This document shows positions 29,004 to 37,544 of a DNA stretch of 64,000 nt, one piece after another. Numbering within the stretch: the first letter of the stretch is position 1; each line of letters opens with the position of its first letter. The translations under genes and the position numbers were made by a program. The notes below the pieces were generated by a model, which was given only the letters and a program-made list of their open reading frames with translations, was not told where the DNA came from and ran no database searches. This stretch comes from Poriferisodalis sp022821985. GTDB lineage: Bacteria > Actinomycetota > Acidimicrobiia > Acidimicrobiales > Poriferisodalaceae. Location of the stretch: positions 62,001 to 126,000 of the forward strand of contig NZ_OZ244781.1 of assembly GCF_965219595.1 (NCBI RefSeq). Direction: 5' to 3'.

Positions 29004-30668
29004 TCACCAGGCCACCGGATGCGCCACGCTCAGGCCTGCATCGGACACTCGTGCCTGCCACAGCAGCACTGCGAACGGCGTGTCGGACACGAGGAGGCGC
29101 GCCGTGCCGCTGGCTAACCGGTGAGTAATCACACCCGATGCCGGCACGTCGATGACAGCCACTGTCTCGCGGCTCAGCGTCGCGACGACCACGCGGCCGT
29201 CGCCGCCTGCCAACGCAGCTGAAGCGCCGTCACCGGGGGCATCGGTTTCGGACGGCGCGGACGGATCCGTCATGATCGTCACAAACGCCTCGCCACCGGA
29301 TTGCGGCGCAATGACGACCAGCCACCGGTCGCCCGTCTGGACAACACCTGGCACAAAAGCCAAGCCCGACCGCGCCCGCAGTACTGGCGGGCGGGCCTCG
29401 ACTGCCGGCTCGTCGACAGCTTCGCCAGCGGCGCCAGGCTCGGTGGCGCCGTTTGCACCGCCAGTCTGGGCAACCACCGTGACGGACTCGTCCTCCGGCT
29501 CGGCTTCAGAGGTTGCATCCGGATCGGCCCTGAGGTCGGTGAGCGGGCTCGCCGCACTGCCCACCAGCGTTTCCGCCCACACGACAATGGGAACGTCATT
29601 CTGCGAGACAACCGACACCCCGAAGGGGGCGCCGGGCGTGGCGAGAAGCGTTTCCAGTCCCGGTGCCAGCTCACTGGGCGGGGCGACTGTCAACTCCACC
29701 ACGTCGTGCGACGCCACGGCGAAGGCCAGATGGTCGCTGAGCGGGTCGTCGGACACGATGGACGCAGCGACTTCCGCCACATCGCCGGACGGGTTGAAGA
29801 TCCGCACCCACAACCGCGTGCCGTCATCGATGCCGGCCACCGGCACAAGCCACCGCCGGTCGGCAGCCACGGACGCAAGCTCGGCAGCCAGGCCGCGGCG
29901 GCCAACGCTCCCGTCATAGGCCACGAGCGAGTCCACTGCAATTCGACCGGCGCGGGCCCGTATCGATGCGGCCACAACATCTCGACGGCGCGCATGCTCA
30001 CCGATATCGACGGCGACAGTGCTCCACGCAGGTACTACGACCCCCGTCAGCGCCGGCGCCACAAACGGTCCGAATTCTGCTTCCGAAGCAAACGTGACAT
30101 CGACGATCGCGTCCCGGGGCAGCGGATTCATGATGGCCAGCACCGCCAGCGCGTCGTTCTGCGTATCGCCGACGGGCACGTACCAATCCGGAGCCAGCAC
30201 GCTCGAACAGCGAGCCTCGTCGATCCCGAGCGGCGAGACGAACCTGCGCGTCACTGCCAGCCCGCCCGACGAAGCCTCCACCAGTGCGCCGGTGACCTCG
30301 TCACGCACATAGTCAGACGTGCTGACCACTCCGGTGCTATGCGGCGCAACGTCGGCCATCACATACTGCCGTCCCGTTGTGCGTCCTCGGAACTCGACCG
30401 ACACCGACGCCACCTCGGCCGTCATGTTCGTGAGCAGCACCTCAGTGGTGACCTCTCCGAAACGCTGGACTGGTCCCCGCATGCCGACGAGAGGGCAGAA
30501 CCAGCTCGAAGTCAGCGCATCAGGGGGCGGCACTGCGACCTGCGTCTGCGCCTGCGGGCCTTCGGCCGCAACGGAGGCCGGCTCCCGGTCGTCGCGGGCG
30601 TCGATCACCAGCGCTGCCGCAAGCGCCAGCGGAATCAGCAGCCGCGGCAGCCACCGGATGACGCCCAT
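29004..30668 (-). CDS. DUF5719 family envelope protein
   Basis: A 554-aa protein with a single N-terminal membrane span (LLIPLALAAALVIDARDD) and a large extracytoplasmic beta-rich region. The repeated ~100-residue modules (LTNMTAEVASVSVEFRG, IMNPLPRDAIVDVTFASE, IFNPSGDVAEVAASIVSD) match the DUF5719 family. An acidic Ala/Glu-rich linker lies near residue 390. In Actinobacteria DUF5719 genes sit immediately after a large membrane GT2 gene, exactly as here; a role in wall or lipid-linked glycan assembly is inferred. I start at ATG 30668, where a TGATG overlap couples it to a mini-ORF chain created by a 59-bp repeat. Confidence 0.75.
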   Translation of the reverse strand: MGVIRWLPRLLIPLALAAALVIDARDDREPASVAAEGPQAQTQVAVPPPDALTSSWFCPLVGMRGPVQRFGEVTTEVLLTNMTAEVASVSVEFRGRTTGRQYVMADVAPHSTGVVSTSDYVRDEVTGALVEASSGGLAVTRRFVSPLGIDEARCSSVLAPDWYVPVGDTQNDALAVLAIMNPLPRDAIVDVTFASEAEFGPFVAPALTGVVVPAWSTVAVDIGEHARRRDVVAASIRARAGRIAVDSLVAYDGSVGRRGLAAELASVAADRRWLVPVAGIDDGTRLWVRIFNPSGDVAEVAASIVSDDPLSDHLAFAVASHDVVELTVAPPSELAPGLETLLATPGAPFGVSVVSQNDVPIVVWAETLVGSAASPLTDLRADPDATSEAEPEDESVTVVAQTGGANGATEPGAAGEAVDEPAVEARPPVLRARSGLAFVPGVVQTGDRWLVVIAPQSGGEAFVTIMTDPSAPSETDAPGDGASAALAGGDGRVVVATLSRETVAVIDVPASGVITHRLASGTARLLVSDTPFAVLLWQARVSDAGLSVAHPVAW

Positions 30669-30678
30669 CACCGCGCTG

Positions 30679-30837
30679 TCCTCATTGGTCCACCGCCGTA
30701 CCGCCAGGAACGCCACGCCTCGCTGACAGCCTCGCCGTCCTCATTGGTCCACCGCCGTACCGCCAGGAACGCCACGCCTCGCTGACAGCCTCGCCGTCCT
30801 CATTGGTCCACCGCCGTACCGCCAGGAACGCCACGCC
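30679..30837 (-). repeat. 59-bp tandem repeat (2.7 copies) at the GT2/DUF5719 junction
   Basis: Two full 59-bp units (starting 30679 and 30738) and a 41-bp partial third (30797-30837), identical to each other. The unit contains the last codons of the upstream glycosyltransferase including its stop. On the minus strand each copy starts a small ORF at an ATGA (30803, 30744, 30685). The first two encode the 20-aa MRTARLSARRGVPGGTAVDQ and each ends on the next ATGA. The third ends after five codons at TGATG, which starts DUF5719. Confidence 0.9.
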
Positions 30838-33800
30838 GCTGCGACCCCCGTGCCGCCCTTCTCATGAGCGCAGTGAGCCGGTCGGCAAGGGGCGTGGGCT
30901 GGCCGATCGCCACCCAGATCAGCGCCAGCCAGATCAGCACCTGCGCAGCGATCCGGTTGGACACCAAGACAGAACGCTCAAAGCGCAGCTCAGCCTGGCC
31001 GACTTGAGGCGGATCGAAGCGCATCGCCCAGCCCAGCGCCGGTGCCGGCTCGACTGCTGCAGCGCCCGCATTGTCCGCATTGTCGATGTGAAGTCGCCAG
31101 CCCGGATCGTAGGAATCAGCGACCAGCACGGTGCCGGCACCCACCGGTCCGAACTGACTGGTCGCCGACCGGTAATCGGTGAGCACGCCGATGCCGTCGG
31201 TCAAGTCGCTCACGACGAGATCCACTGGGTCCGCGGCGAAGCCGGCCGGGATCGGCCGGGAGAACTGTGACCGCGACGACCACCACGCCTCGTTGCGGAA
31301 CACTTGCACCGAGGGATCTGCCGCCAGCGGGCGCAGATCGATCTGCGAGGCGAGCGCTTCGGAGACCGCTGCGGATACCGGTCGATCCCAGCCGTCGGTG
31401 TACGACGGTCCAGAGCGTTCCACCACCACGACGTATCTGATGCCGAAGGAACCCAGCAGCCGCCCTAACCGCAACGTGTCGCCCGCCAGCGCCACCCGTA
31501 CGGCGTTTGCCAGGCGTTCATCGCCGGGTGACTGCGGCGTGGCCCACGAGTGCCGGATGTCGGGATACCCCCGCACCGACATCCCCGCAGCGAGCCCTTC
31601 GACGCCGAGGTCGGAGCCGCGCAACGGCAAGACCTCAGGGGCGCCGAGCCAGAGCACCCGGTAGTCCGGTCCGACGCCGCGATCGTCGACCAGTCCCAGC
31701 GGCACCCGGTGATCGAAGCTCGGGGCCGACCAATCGCCGTCGATCGACGCCCACGCAGTCGGGAGCACCATGGCACCCACCGCGATGCCGCTCAGCAAGA
31801 CCATGGCACTGCGGATCCGGGGCGGTGCGTCTGCATCTGCGGTCGCCAGCGCTGCGGGTCCTGCTGCGGCGGCCCAGCACAGGCCGACTGCCCCGAACGC
31901 CAAGGACACTTCGGCGAGAGAGAGCCCCGGTGTTGCGCTGCTGACCAGCTGGTCAGCCCAGCCAGCCACGATGACCCATGCGAGTGCGAAGCCGGCCAGC
32001 GCTACCAGCCAGCCGCGCACCGCCAGCCACAGCCGGCTTCCGCTGCCGACCAGGAGCGGCACTGCCGCAGCAGCCAGCAGACCCCAACTGAGCGGCAGGT
32101 CGCCGAGCGGGCCGGTCTGGAACCGCAACAGCTCCCCCAGCGACGACGGCGTCGACGAGGTGCGGCCGCCGAGCGAGACATCAACAAAAGCGCGCAATGA
32201 ACCGAACTCGAACAGCCAGGGAAGATGCGCCACCGCCGCGAGCGCCACGGCCACAGCAACCCGCAGCAGTCCAGCGACCGGCGCACCGAGCGGTTCGCGG
32301 CGCGCCATACGGCGCACCAGCTCGACAATGGTCAGGGCGACCCCCGCCGCGGCGGCCAGCACAACGATGAACGGCTCGAACGCTGCCGCAACAGCAAGGA
32401 GCAAGGCGAGCGAGGCCAGTCTGGCTGCGGTGCCACGCCGAGAGCCGTCGCGTGGCGGCCGAGCAGCCGAGGTGCCCACCAGGCGGCTGGTGAGCAGCAC
32501 GATCGCAGGCGCAGTTCCGTATGCCAGCAGTACGTCCCAGCGGCCGGCCGCCAGCGCGTTGTACGGCAACGGGCACACGGCGTACAGCACGAGAGCCACC
32601 AGCCGGCCATTGCGGCTCGGCCCGTCGCCGCTCGACCCTGTGGCGCACAACCGCCACATACCGACGGGGCCCGCGAGCACCAGGCCCCAGATGGCGATGT
32701 TCCTCAGGAGCCCGACAGCACCCAGCAGCACAGCGCCAGCGAGGCCCAGCAGGCCCAGCGCGGGAGGGCCGATCCCGGCTGCACCGACCCCGCTGTCACG
32801 CCAGCCATCCAGGTACGCCCCGAGCATCGTGCCGGCATCGGGGAAGTGTGCCAACTGGCCGTATGCCCCGATGCCCCCCGTGAGCAGTTGGCGTGAGCCG
32901 AAGGCGATCAGCCCGAGCACCGCCAGCCAGACCACCCACACAGTCCGGTGCGCATTGCGTCGCCAGGTGCCCAGGATGCTCTCGTCGATCGTGGTCCGTG
33001 CCGCCAGCCCGCCTTCTGGACTCAGGCGATAGCGGAACCAGTCCGCGACACGCACCGAACCGCCCTGCTGCAATCGGCGCAGATCGGCATCTCGCACCCG
33101 CCGGTAGCGCTTGGCAGCGCCGCGTAGTGCGAACGTGCCGCCGAGGTGGCGGGCGTTCCACAGCCATGCCAGCGCCACGTCCGAGGCCTGGGCGAACCGC
33201 CCGCGCAGCGCGGCCAGCAGCACCTCGCCCGCAGCCAGCACTGCCGCAAGAAGCACTGCAGGCAGCAGGTGCACCCACCCGTAGCACTTCGCCATGGTGC
33301 GCAGCCGGGCTCGATGCTCATGCTGGCGCGCCGAGGGCCCGTGAGCGGCCGGCGCCGTATCTGACTGCACCGTCCCGGTTGCAGACGGCACCACCCGGAC
33401 CCGCGCACCTGAGAGCTGGATCCGCCAGCAGAGATCGACGACGGCGCCGTCGCCTTCGAGCGCTGGATCGAAGCCGCCGACGATGCGGAAGATGTCCTCG
33501 CGCACCAGCATCGCCTCGGTGGGAGCCACGAACAGATCGCGGGCCTCATCGTGCTGTTCTTGGTCGAGTTCGTTCTGACCGGCGACGGGAATCCGGACCC
33601 CGAGGCGGTCAGCGGTGCCGCCAAGATCGCGCAGCGTCAAACCGTCGCCGGCGTCGAGCAGCTTGGGACCGGCGACACCGACGATCCGGCCCGGGACGTT
33701 CTCGGCATCGTCGACGAGCAGGCTGATGGCATCGGGCGCCAGCGCGACGCGATCGGTCAGGAAGAGGAGGTAGTCGGCTCCCCGGACCAGCGATGCTCCC

Positions 33801-34081
33801 CGATTGTTGACAGCACCCATCCGCCCGCGCTGCGCCCCGCGGATTCGACCCCGACGGGATGACGTGGGGTCGGCCACTGCGGCAGTGGGAAACAGCTCAC
33901 GGACCCGGTGGCCCTGCTCGCCTTCTGCATCGCACAGCACCAGCACCGCGAGCCGCGGGTAGTCCTGCGCGGCGAGCGCCCGCAGGGTGAACTCGGTATC
34001 GGACCACTGCGAGCCTGTCGTGACGATGGCGGCAACCGCAGGCGGAGGTGCCAGCGGCTCCCCCGGGCTCGGCGAGTTCAC
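30800..34081 (-). CDS. Large membrane glycosyltransferase, family 2
   Basis: A 1093-aa protein. Residues ~15-260 form a GT2 domain (VAAIVTTGSQWSDTEFTLRALAAQDYPRLAVLVLCD; LVRGADYLLFLTDRVALAPDA; IFRIVGGFDPALEGDGAVVDLCWRIQLSG). A long C-terminal part with about a dozen membrane segments and extracytoplasmic loops follows. It is the actinobacterial GT2 usually paired with DUF5719 and probably acts in arabinogalactan-like or other wall-glycan assembly. The frame extends upstream to 34408, but that part is out-of-frame SpoIID-gene DNA, so I use GTG 34081, 27 bp after the upstream stop. The C-terminus (GVPGGTAVDQ) is encoded inside the 59-bp repeat. Confidence 0.75.
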   Translation of the reverse strand: MNSPSPGEPLAPPPAVAAIVTTGSQWSDTEFTLRALAAQDYPRLAVLVLCDAEGEQGHRVRELFPTAAVADPTSSRRGRIRGAQRGRMGAVNNRGASLVRGADYLLFLTDRVALAPDAISLLVDDAENVPGRIVGVAGPKLLDAGDGLTLRDLGGTADRLGVRIPVAGQNELDQEQHDEARDLFVAPTEAMLVREDIFRIVGGFDPALEGDGAVVDLCWRIQLSGARVRVVPSATGTVQSDTAPAAHGPSARQHEHRARLRTMAKCYGWVHLLPAVLLAAVLAAGEVLLAALRGRFAQASDVALAWLWNARHLGGTFALRGAAKRYRRVRDADLRRLQQGGSVRVADWFRYRLSPEGGLAARTTIDESILGTWRRNAHRTVWVVWLAVLGLIAFGSRQLLTGGIGAYGQLAHFPDAGTMLGAYLDGWRDSGVGAAGIGPPALGLLGLAGAVLLGAVGLLRNIAIWGLVLAGPVGMWRLCATGSSGDGPSRNGRLVALVLYAVCPLPYNALAAGRWDVLLAYGTAPAIVLLTSRLVGTSAARPPRDGSRRGTAARLASLALLLAVAAAFEPFIVVLAAAAGVALTIVELVRRMARREPLGAPVAGLLRVAVAVALAAVAHLPWLFEFGSLRAFVDVSLGGRTSSTPSSLGELLRFQTGPLGDLPLSWGLLAAAAVPLLVGSGSRLWLAVRGWLVALAGFALAWVIVAGWADQLVSSATPGLSLAEVSLAFGAVGLCWAAAAGPAALATADADAPPRIRSAMVLLSGIAVGAMVLPTAWASIDGDWSAPSFDHRVPLGLVDDRGVGPDYRVLWLGAPEVLPLRGSDLGVEGLAAGMSVRGYPDIRHSWATPQSPGDERLANAVRVALAGDTLRLGRLLGSFGIRYVVVVERSGPSYTDGWDRPVSAAVSEALASQIDLRPLAADPSVQVFRNEAWWSSRSQFSRPIPAGFAADPVDLVVSDLTDGIGVLTDYRSATSQFGPVGAGTVLVADSYDPGWRLHIDNADNAGAAAVEPAPALGWAMRFDPPQVGQAELRFERSVLVSNRIAAQVLIWLALIWVAIGQPTPLADRLTALMRRAARGSQRRGVPGGTAVDQ

Positions 34082-34107
34082 TGCCAGCTCACTTCTCGCA
34101 CGGCCGT

Positions 34108-36279
34108 CTAGCCCACCGATTCGGCAGCGACGACGCCGAGTCCCGCCCGGGAGGTGCGGTAATCCGGCGCGTCCCCGTAGTTGAAGCTGGTGCCGTCGCT
34201 CCACACCAGCCAGTAGCCGTTGCCGCTGGCGGTGGCGGCGAATCCGACCGCGCGTAGCCGGTTTTGGCGGTCGGCGCGATCGCCATGGTGGTCTGCCGCG
34301 CCAATGGCGTGCACTGCTGTATCGGCTCCGGCGAGCCAGTAGCCGCCGCCGCCCGGCGAGGCTGCAAGACCGATGCCGGCCATGCCCGAGCGCAGCAGCG
34401 GTCCGCATCCGAGATCGCGTGCGTCGCCGAATGCCAGCACGCGCCCGTCGTCGAGCGCCAACCAGTAGCCGTCGCCAGTCGGCGAGGCCTCGATGTCGAC
34501 GACCTCCGCAGCCAGCCAGAGGTGCGCGACGGCGCCCCAGTGTCCGGCAGCTCCGAAGGCGAGCACGCTGCCCTGGCTGGTCGCGAGCCAGTAACCGTTC
34601 CCATCCGGATGGGCCGCCATCGCCACCACGGATTCGGCGCCTCGGGCACCGACCGCGTTCCCGTGATAGGTGGCGTCGCCGAAGGACTGGACATCGCCGC
34701 CGGAGGTCGCGAGCCAGTAACCGTCACCGTCCGGATGGGCCGCCATGGCCGTGAACCTGCCCGACGACGACACGGTTCCATTGCCGAGATGCTCTGCGGA
34801 GCCGTCGGCGAAGACGGTGCCGTCGGATTTCAGCACCCACAAGCCAGGGCTGTCTGTGTCTGACGGCGGATCCGGGGTGCCAGAGGCAGGCCGCTCGCAG
34901 GCCTGGCCGTCGGGGAACTGCGGGAAGCGGTACCAGTCCGACCGCAGGGAGAACCTCTTGCGGAACGGATCGCGTGCCCAGCGGTTCCACTGACCGTTCT
35001 CAACGCCGGAGTGCCCCTCGAATTCCTCGACGCCGTCGGTTCCCACGATGCGCATGCCGCGGGTCCGCCCGCCCCATGCGCCATTGCCATTGCGGTGGGT
35101 GATCTGGATGCAGACGAGGCTGCCGATGCTCGGATAGGCCGCCTCGATGTCCGATCTGCTGATGCGGAACTCCCATGCATGGTTGGAATTGCCAGCGGTC
35201 GAGTCGCCGAGATCCTGGACGCCAGGGAATCGGGAACCCTCGTCTAACCCGGCCGTCCAGCCGCCGCTCGACGCGTGAAATTCGGCGAAGGCAATCGATC
35301 CGTCGTCATGGACGCGAACATGGCCCGCCGTGTTCCGGATTGCGGTGTTGGTGTGGATGTACCGGGTTCCGTGATCGAGCGCGTTCCCGTCGCGGGCAGC
35401 GCCGCCGTACACCTGACAATTCCACCAGTCGCAGGTGTCGGTGAACCTCCCCTGGCTTCCGCTGCGTGCGCGCGAAGCTGCCAGCGAGAGCACATACGAG
35501 CGTGCCGCGATGGCCTGCGCTTCGAGCGCGGCGATGCCACGTCCGCCGCCCGCCGCGCCCCACTCGGGAATGCTCTCGCGGGGCACGACGCCGCGCAGAT
35601 ACTGCTCCAGCGGGACGCGGTTGAACGAGAACGGGCCGTTCTGGTCCACCACGCCGAGGGTGCCCCGGTAGGCGGTTCGCCTCGACTCCACCGCCGGGTC
35701 CCGGCTGTCGCAGTAGATCATCACCAAGAGCTGCGACTGGTCGTCCACGGTGTAGTCGCTGCCCGACGGGACAGCTTCGATGTACCGATCGCCGCGGCGG
35801 CTCGACGCGGACAGCCCATCGGCGGCGAGGTCGCCACGACGCCCGCAGCCGGCGTTTGAGCGCACCCAGAAAGCGCCGGAGCTGACGCCGATCCGCACGA
35901 CGTCGCCGCCGTCGAACTGCTCGTCTGCCACGCTGAACGCCGAGGCAGACGTGACCAGCAGGTCGTTGCGGTCATTGCCCGTGAGATGCACCCAGACATC
36001 GGGATTGCTCGCGGAGGACCGGGTGGTGTTGCTGTAGTAGTGCTCGACGATCTGGTCGCTGGTCCAGCGATGGTCGACGGCATAGCCCAGCGCGCCCCAC
36101 TGGCTGAGCCCGTTGCCATGCCCGAAACCCCGTCCCTCCACGACGATCACGCTTGGGGCCAGCTCCGCGGTCTGTGCACCTGCCGGCGGCACCGCGAACG
36201 CCATGGATCCAGCCGTCACGGCACACGCCACGGCGATGCCGGCGAGCCGGCGCCGCCTGGTCGCGGCGCGCCGCGACAT
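34108..36279 (-). CDS. Secreted SpoIID/LytB-domain protein with C-terminal beta-propeller-like repeats
   Basis: A 723-aa exported protein. The signal peptide is MSRRAATRRRRLAGIAVACAV followed by a hydrophobic stretch ending in PPAGAQ. The SpoIID domain (about residues 40-370) has VEGRGFGHGNGLSQWGALGYA, LEQYLRGVVPRESIPEWG, ALEAQAIAARSYVLS and CDWWNCQVYGG, typical of the lytic-transglycosylase-like SpoIID fold. The last ~240 residues carry five ~45-aa repeats of the form GYWLA..GG.V..FGDA..HG. It probably remodels or binds peptidoglycan. I start at ATG 36279 because the upstream frame to 36600 shows no protein-like sequence. First gene of a leftward unit with the GT2 and DUF5719 genes. Confidence 0.82.
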   Translation of the reverse strand: MSRRAATRRRRLAGIAVACAVTAGSMAFAVPPAGAQTAELAPSVIVVEGRGFGHGNGLSQWGALGYAVDHRWTSDQIVEHYYSNTTRSSASNPDVWVHLTGNDRNDLLVTSASAFSVADEQFDGGDVVRIGVSSGAFWVRSNAGCGRRGDLAADGLSASSRRGDRYIEAVPSGSDYTVDDQSQLLVMIYCDSRDPAVESRRTAYRGTLGVVDQNGPFSFNRVPLEQYLRGVVPRESIPEWGAAGGGRGIAALEAQAIAARSYVLSLAASRARSGSQGRFTDTCDWWNCQVYGGAARDGNALDHGTRYIHTNTAIRNTAGHVRVHDDGSIAFAEFHASSGGWTAGLDEGSRFPGVQDLGDSTAGNSNHAWEFRISRSDIEAAYPSIGSLVCIQITHRNGNGAWGGRTRGMRIVGTDGVEEFEGHSGVENGQWNRWARDPFRKRFSLRSDWYRFPQFPDGQACERPASGTPDPPSDTDSPGLWVLKSDGTVFADGSAEHLGNGTVSSSGRFTAMAAHPDGDGYWLATSGGDVQSFGDATYHGNAVGARGAESVVAMAAHPDGNGYWLATSQGSVLAFGAAGHWGAVAHLWLAAEVVDIEASPTGDGYWLALDDGRVLAFGDARDLGCGPLLRSGMAGIGLAASPGGGGYWLAGADTAVHAIGAADHHGDRADRQNRLRAVGFAATASGNGYWLVWSDGTSFNYGDAPDYRTSRAGLGVVAAESVG

Positions 36280-36419
36280 CGGGAGTTCCCGCACCCCTGT
36301 AGTGGTACCGGCCTGCAGGTGCTGCCGGTCGGATATTGCGCCGGATGCCGCCCGCGCTCGCGCCCGAGCGCGCCGATGCCATTTGCTGCCCCTAGGGCAG
36401 GAATCCTGCAGTGGAACCG

Positions 36420-37400
36420 TCACTTCAGCTTGCGCCGCTCGATCTCGATGTCGTTTGTGACCATCGACGTCACCAGATCTTCGAATGACATCTGCGGCAC
36501 CCACCCCAGTTCCCTCGCAGCCTTGGAGGCGTCGCCAACCAGCAGGTCGACTTCCGCAGGCCGGAAGAACCGGGCGTCGATCCGCACGTGACGCTCCCAA
36601 TCGTCGATGCCGGCTGCGGCGAAGGCGAGCTGCACGAAATCGCGCACGGCGTGCGTTTGGCCCGTTGCGATGACGTAGTCATCGGGTTCGGGCTGGGAAA
36701 GCATGAGATGCATCGCTCGCACGTAGTCGCCAGCGAATCCCCAATCGCGCTTGGCGTCGAGGTTGCCGAGGGCCACCTCGTCCTGCAGCCCGAGCTTGAT
36801 GCGTGCGACGGCGTTGGTGACCTTGCGCGTCACGAATTCGAGGCCGCGCCGGGGGGATTCGTGATTGAACAGGATGCCGCTGCAGGCGTACAGCCCATAG
36901 CTCTCCCGGTAGTTCACGGTGGTGTTGTGCCCGAACACCTTGGCCGAGCCGTAGGGGCTGCGCGGGTGCAGCGGCGTCAGCTCGTTCTGGGGTGTCTCGC
37001 GTACCTTGCCGAACATCTCGCTGGAGGAGGCCTGGTAGAAGCGGATCGGATTGTCTACACCGCCCACGAGCCGGATGGCCTCCAGCAGTCGCAGCACACC
37101 CAATCCGGTGACGTTGGCCGTCAGCTCGGGCTGCTTGAACGACAGCGCCACGAAGCTGATGGCACCGAGGTTGTACACCTCGTCGGGTTGGGTGTACTCG
37201 AGTGCCGCGATGAGCGACGCGAGATCGGCGAGGTCGCCGGGCACGAGCTCCACGTAGGGCAGCTCGGCCGCCATCGTCTCCGAGCGCGGATTGCGCTGGC
37301 CCGTGATCAGCCCGACCACCCGGTAGCCCTCGCTGTGCAGGTACTCGGCCAGGTACTGGCCGTCCTGGCCGGTGATTCCGGTGATGAGGGCCGTCGGCAC
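36420..37400 (-). CDS. gmd: GDP-mannose 4,6-dehydratase
   Basis: A 326-aa short-chain dehydrogenase/reductase producing GDP-4-keto-6-deoxy-mannose, precursor of fucose- or rhamnose-type sugars. ALITGITGQDGQYLAEYL is the NAD(P) loop, YQASSSEMFGKVRETPQNE supplies the catalytic Ser/Thr and Glu, and SPYGSAKVFGH the YxxxK pair; ILFNHESPRRGLEFVTRKVT is a family signature. GTG start. No fucose synthase (wcaG) follows, so the end product is open. With manB and a mannose-1-P guanylyltransferase-like gene in the window, GDP-mannose supply is plausible. Confidence 0.93.
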   Translation of the reverse strand: MPTALITGITGQDGQYLAEYLHSEGYRVVGLITGQRNPRSETMAAELPYVELVPGDLADLASLIAALEYTQPDEVYNLGAISFVALSFKQPELTANVTGLGVLRLLEAIRLVGGVDNPIRFYQASSSEMFGKVRETPQNELTPLHPRSPYGSAKVFGHNTTVNYRESYGLYACSGILFNHESPRRGLEFVTRKVTNAVARIKLGLQDEVALGNLDAKRDWGFAGDYVRAMHLMLSQPEPDDYVIATGQTHAVRDFVQLAFAAAGIDDWERHVRIDARFFRPAEVDLLVGDASKAARELGWVPQMSFEDLVTSMVTNDIEIERRKLK

Positions 37401-37531
37401 GGGTCGGCTCCGGTTCTGCGATGGCAGGGCAGGCGTGTAGGGGCGCAGTTCAGGGTACGGGTCACCGCCGATGGTGTGAAGTCAGCATGAGATTCCCTGA
37501 AGGCCTCACCCGCAGTGTCGACGGGTTCCGG

Positions 37532-37537
37532 TACGGT
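37532..37537 (+). promoter_or_regulatory. -10-like hexamer (TACGGT), leaderless start of the wall-binding protein/cofDE operon
   Basis: TACGGT, 7 nt, ATG at 37545. It favours this ATG over the upstream GTG at 37515, which would lie before the hexamer. Confidence 0.45.
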
Positions 37538-37544
37538 GCCGCGG

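Noticed and set aside
30679..30837. CRISPR array
   Set aside because: Units are contiguous 59-bp tandem copies with no unique spacers.
34082..34408. N-terminal extension of the large GT2 to 34408
   Set aside because: The extra ~109 residues are Arg-rich translation of out-of-frame SpoIID-gene DNA; the GT2 domain starts just after GTG 34081.
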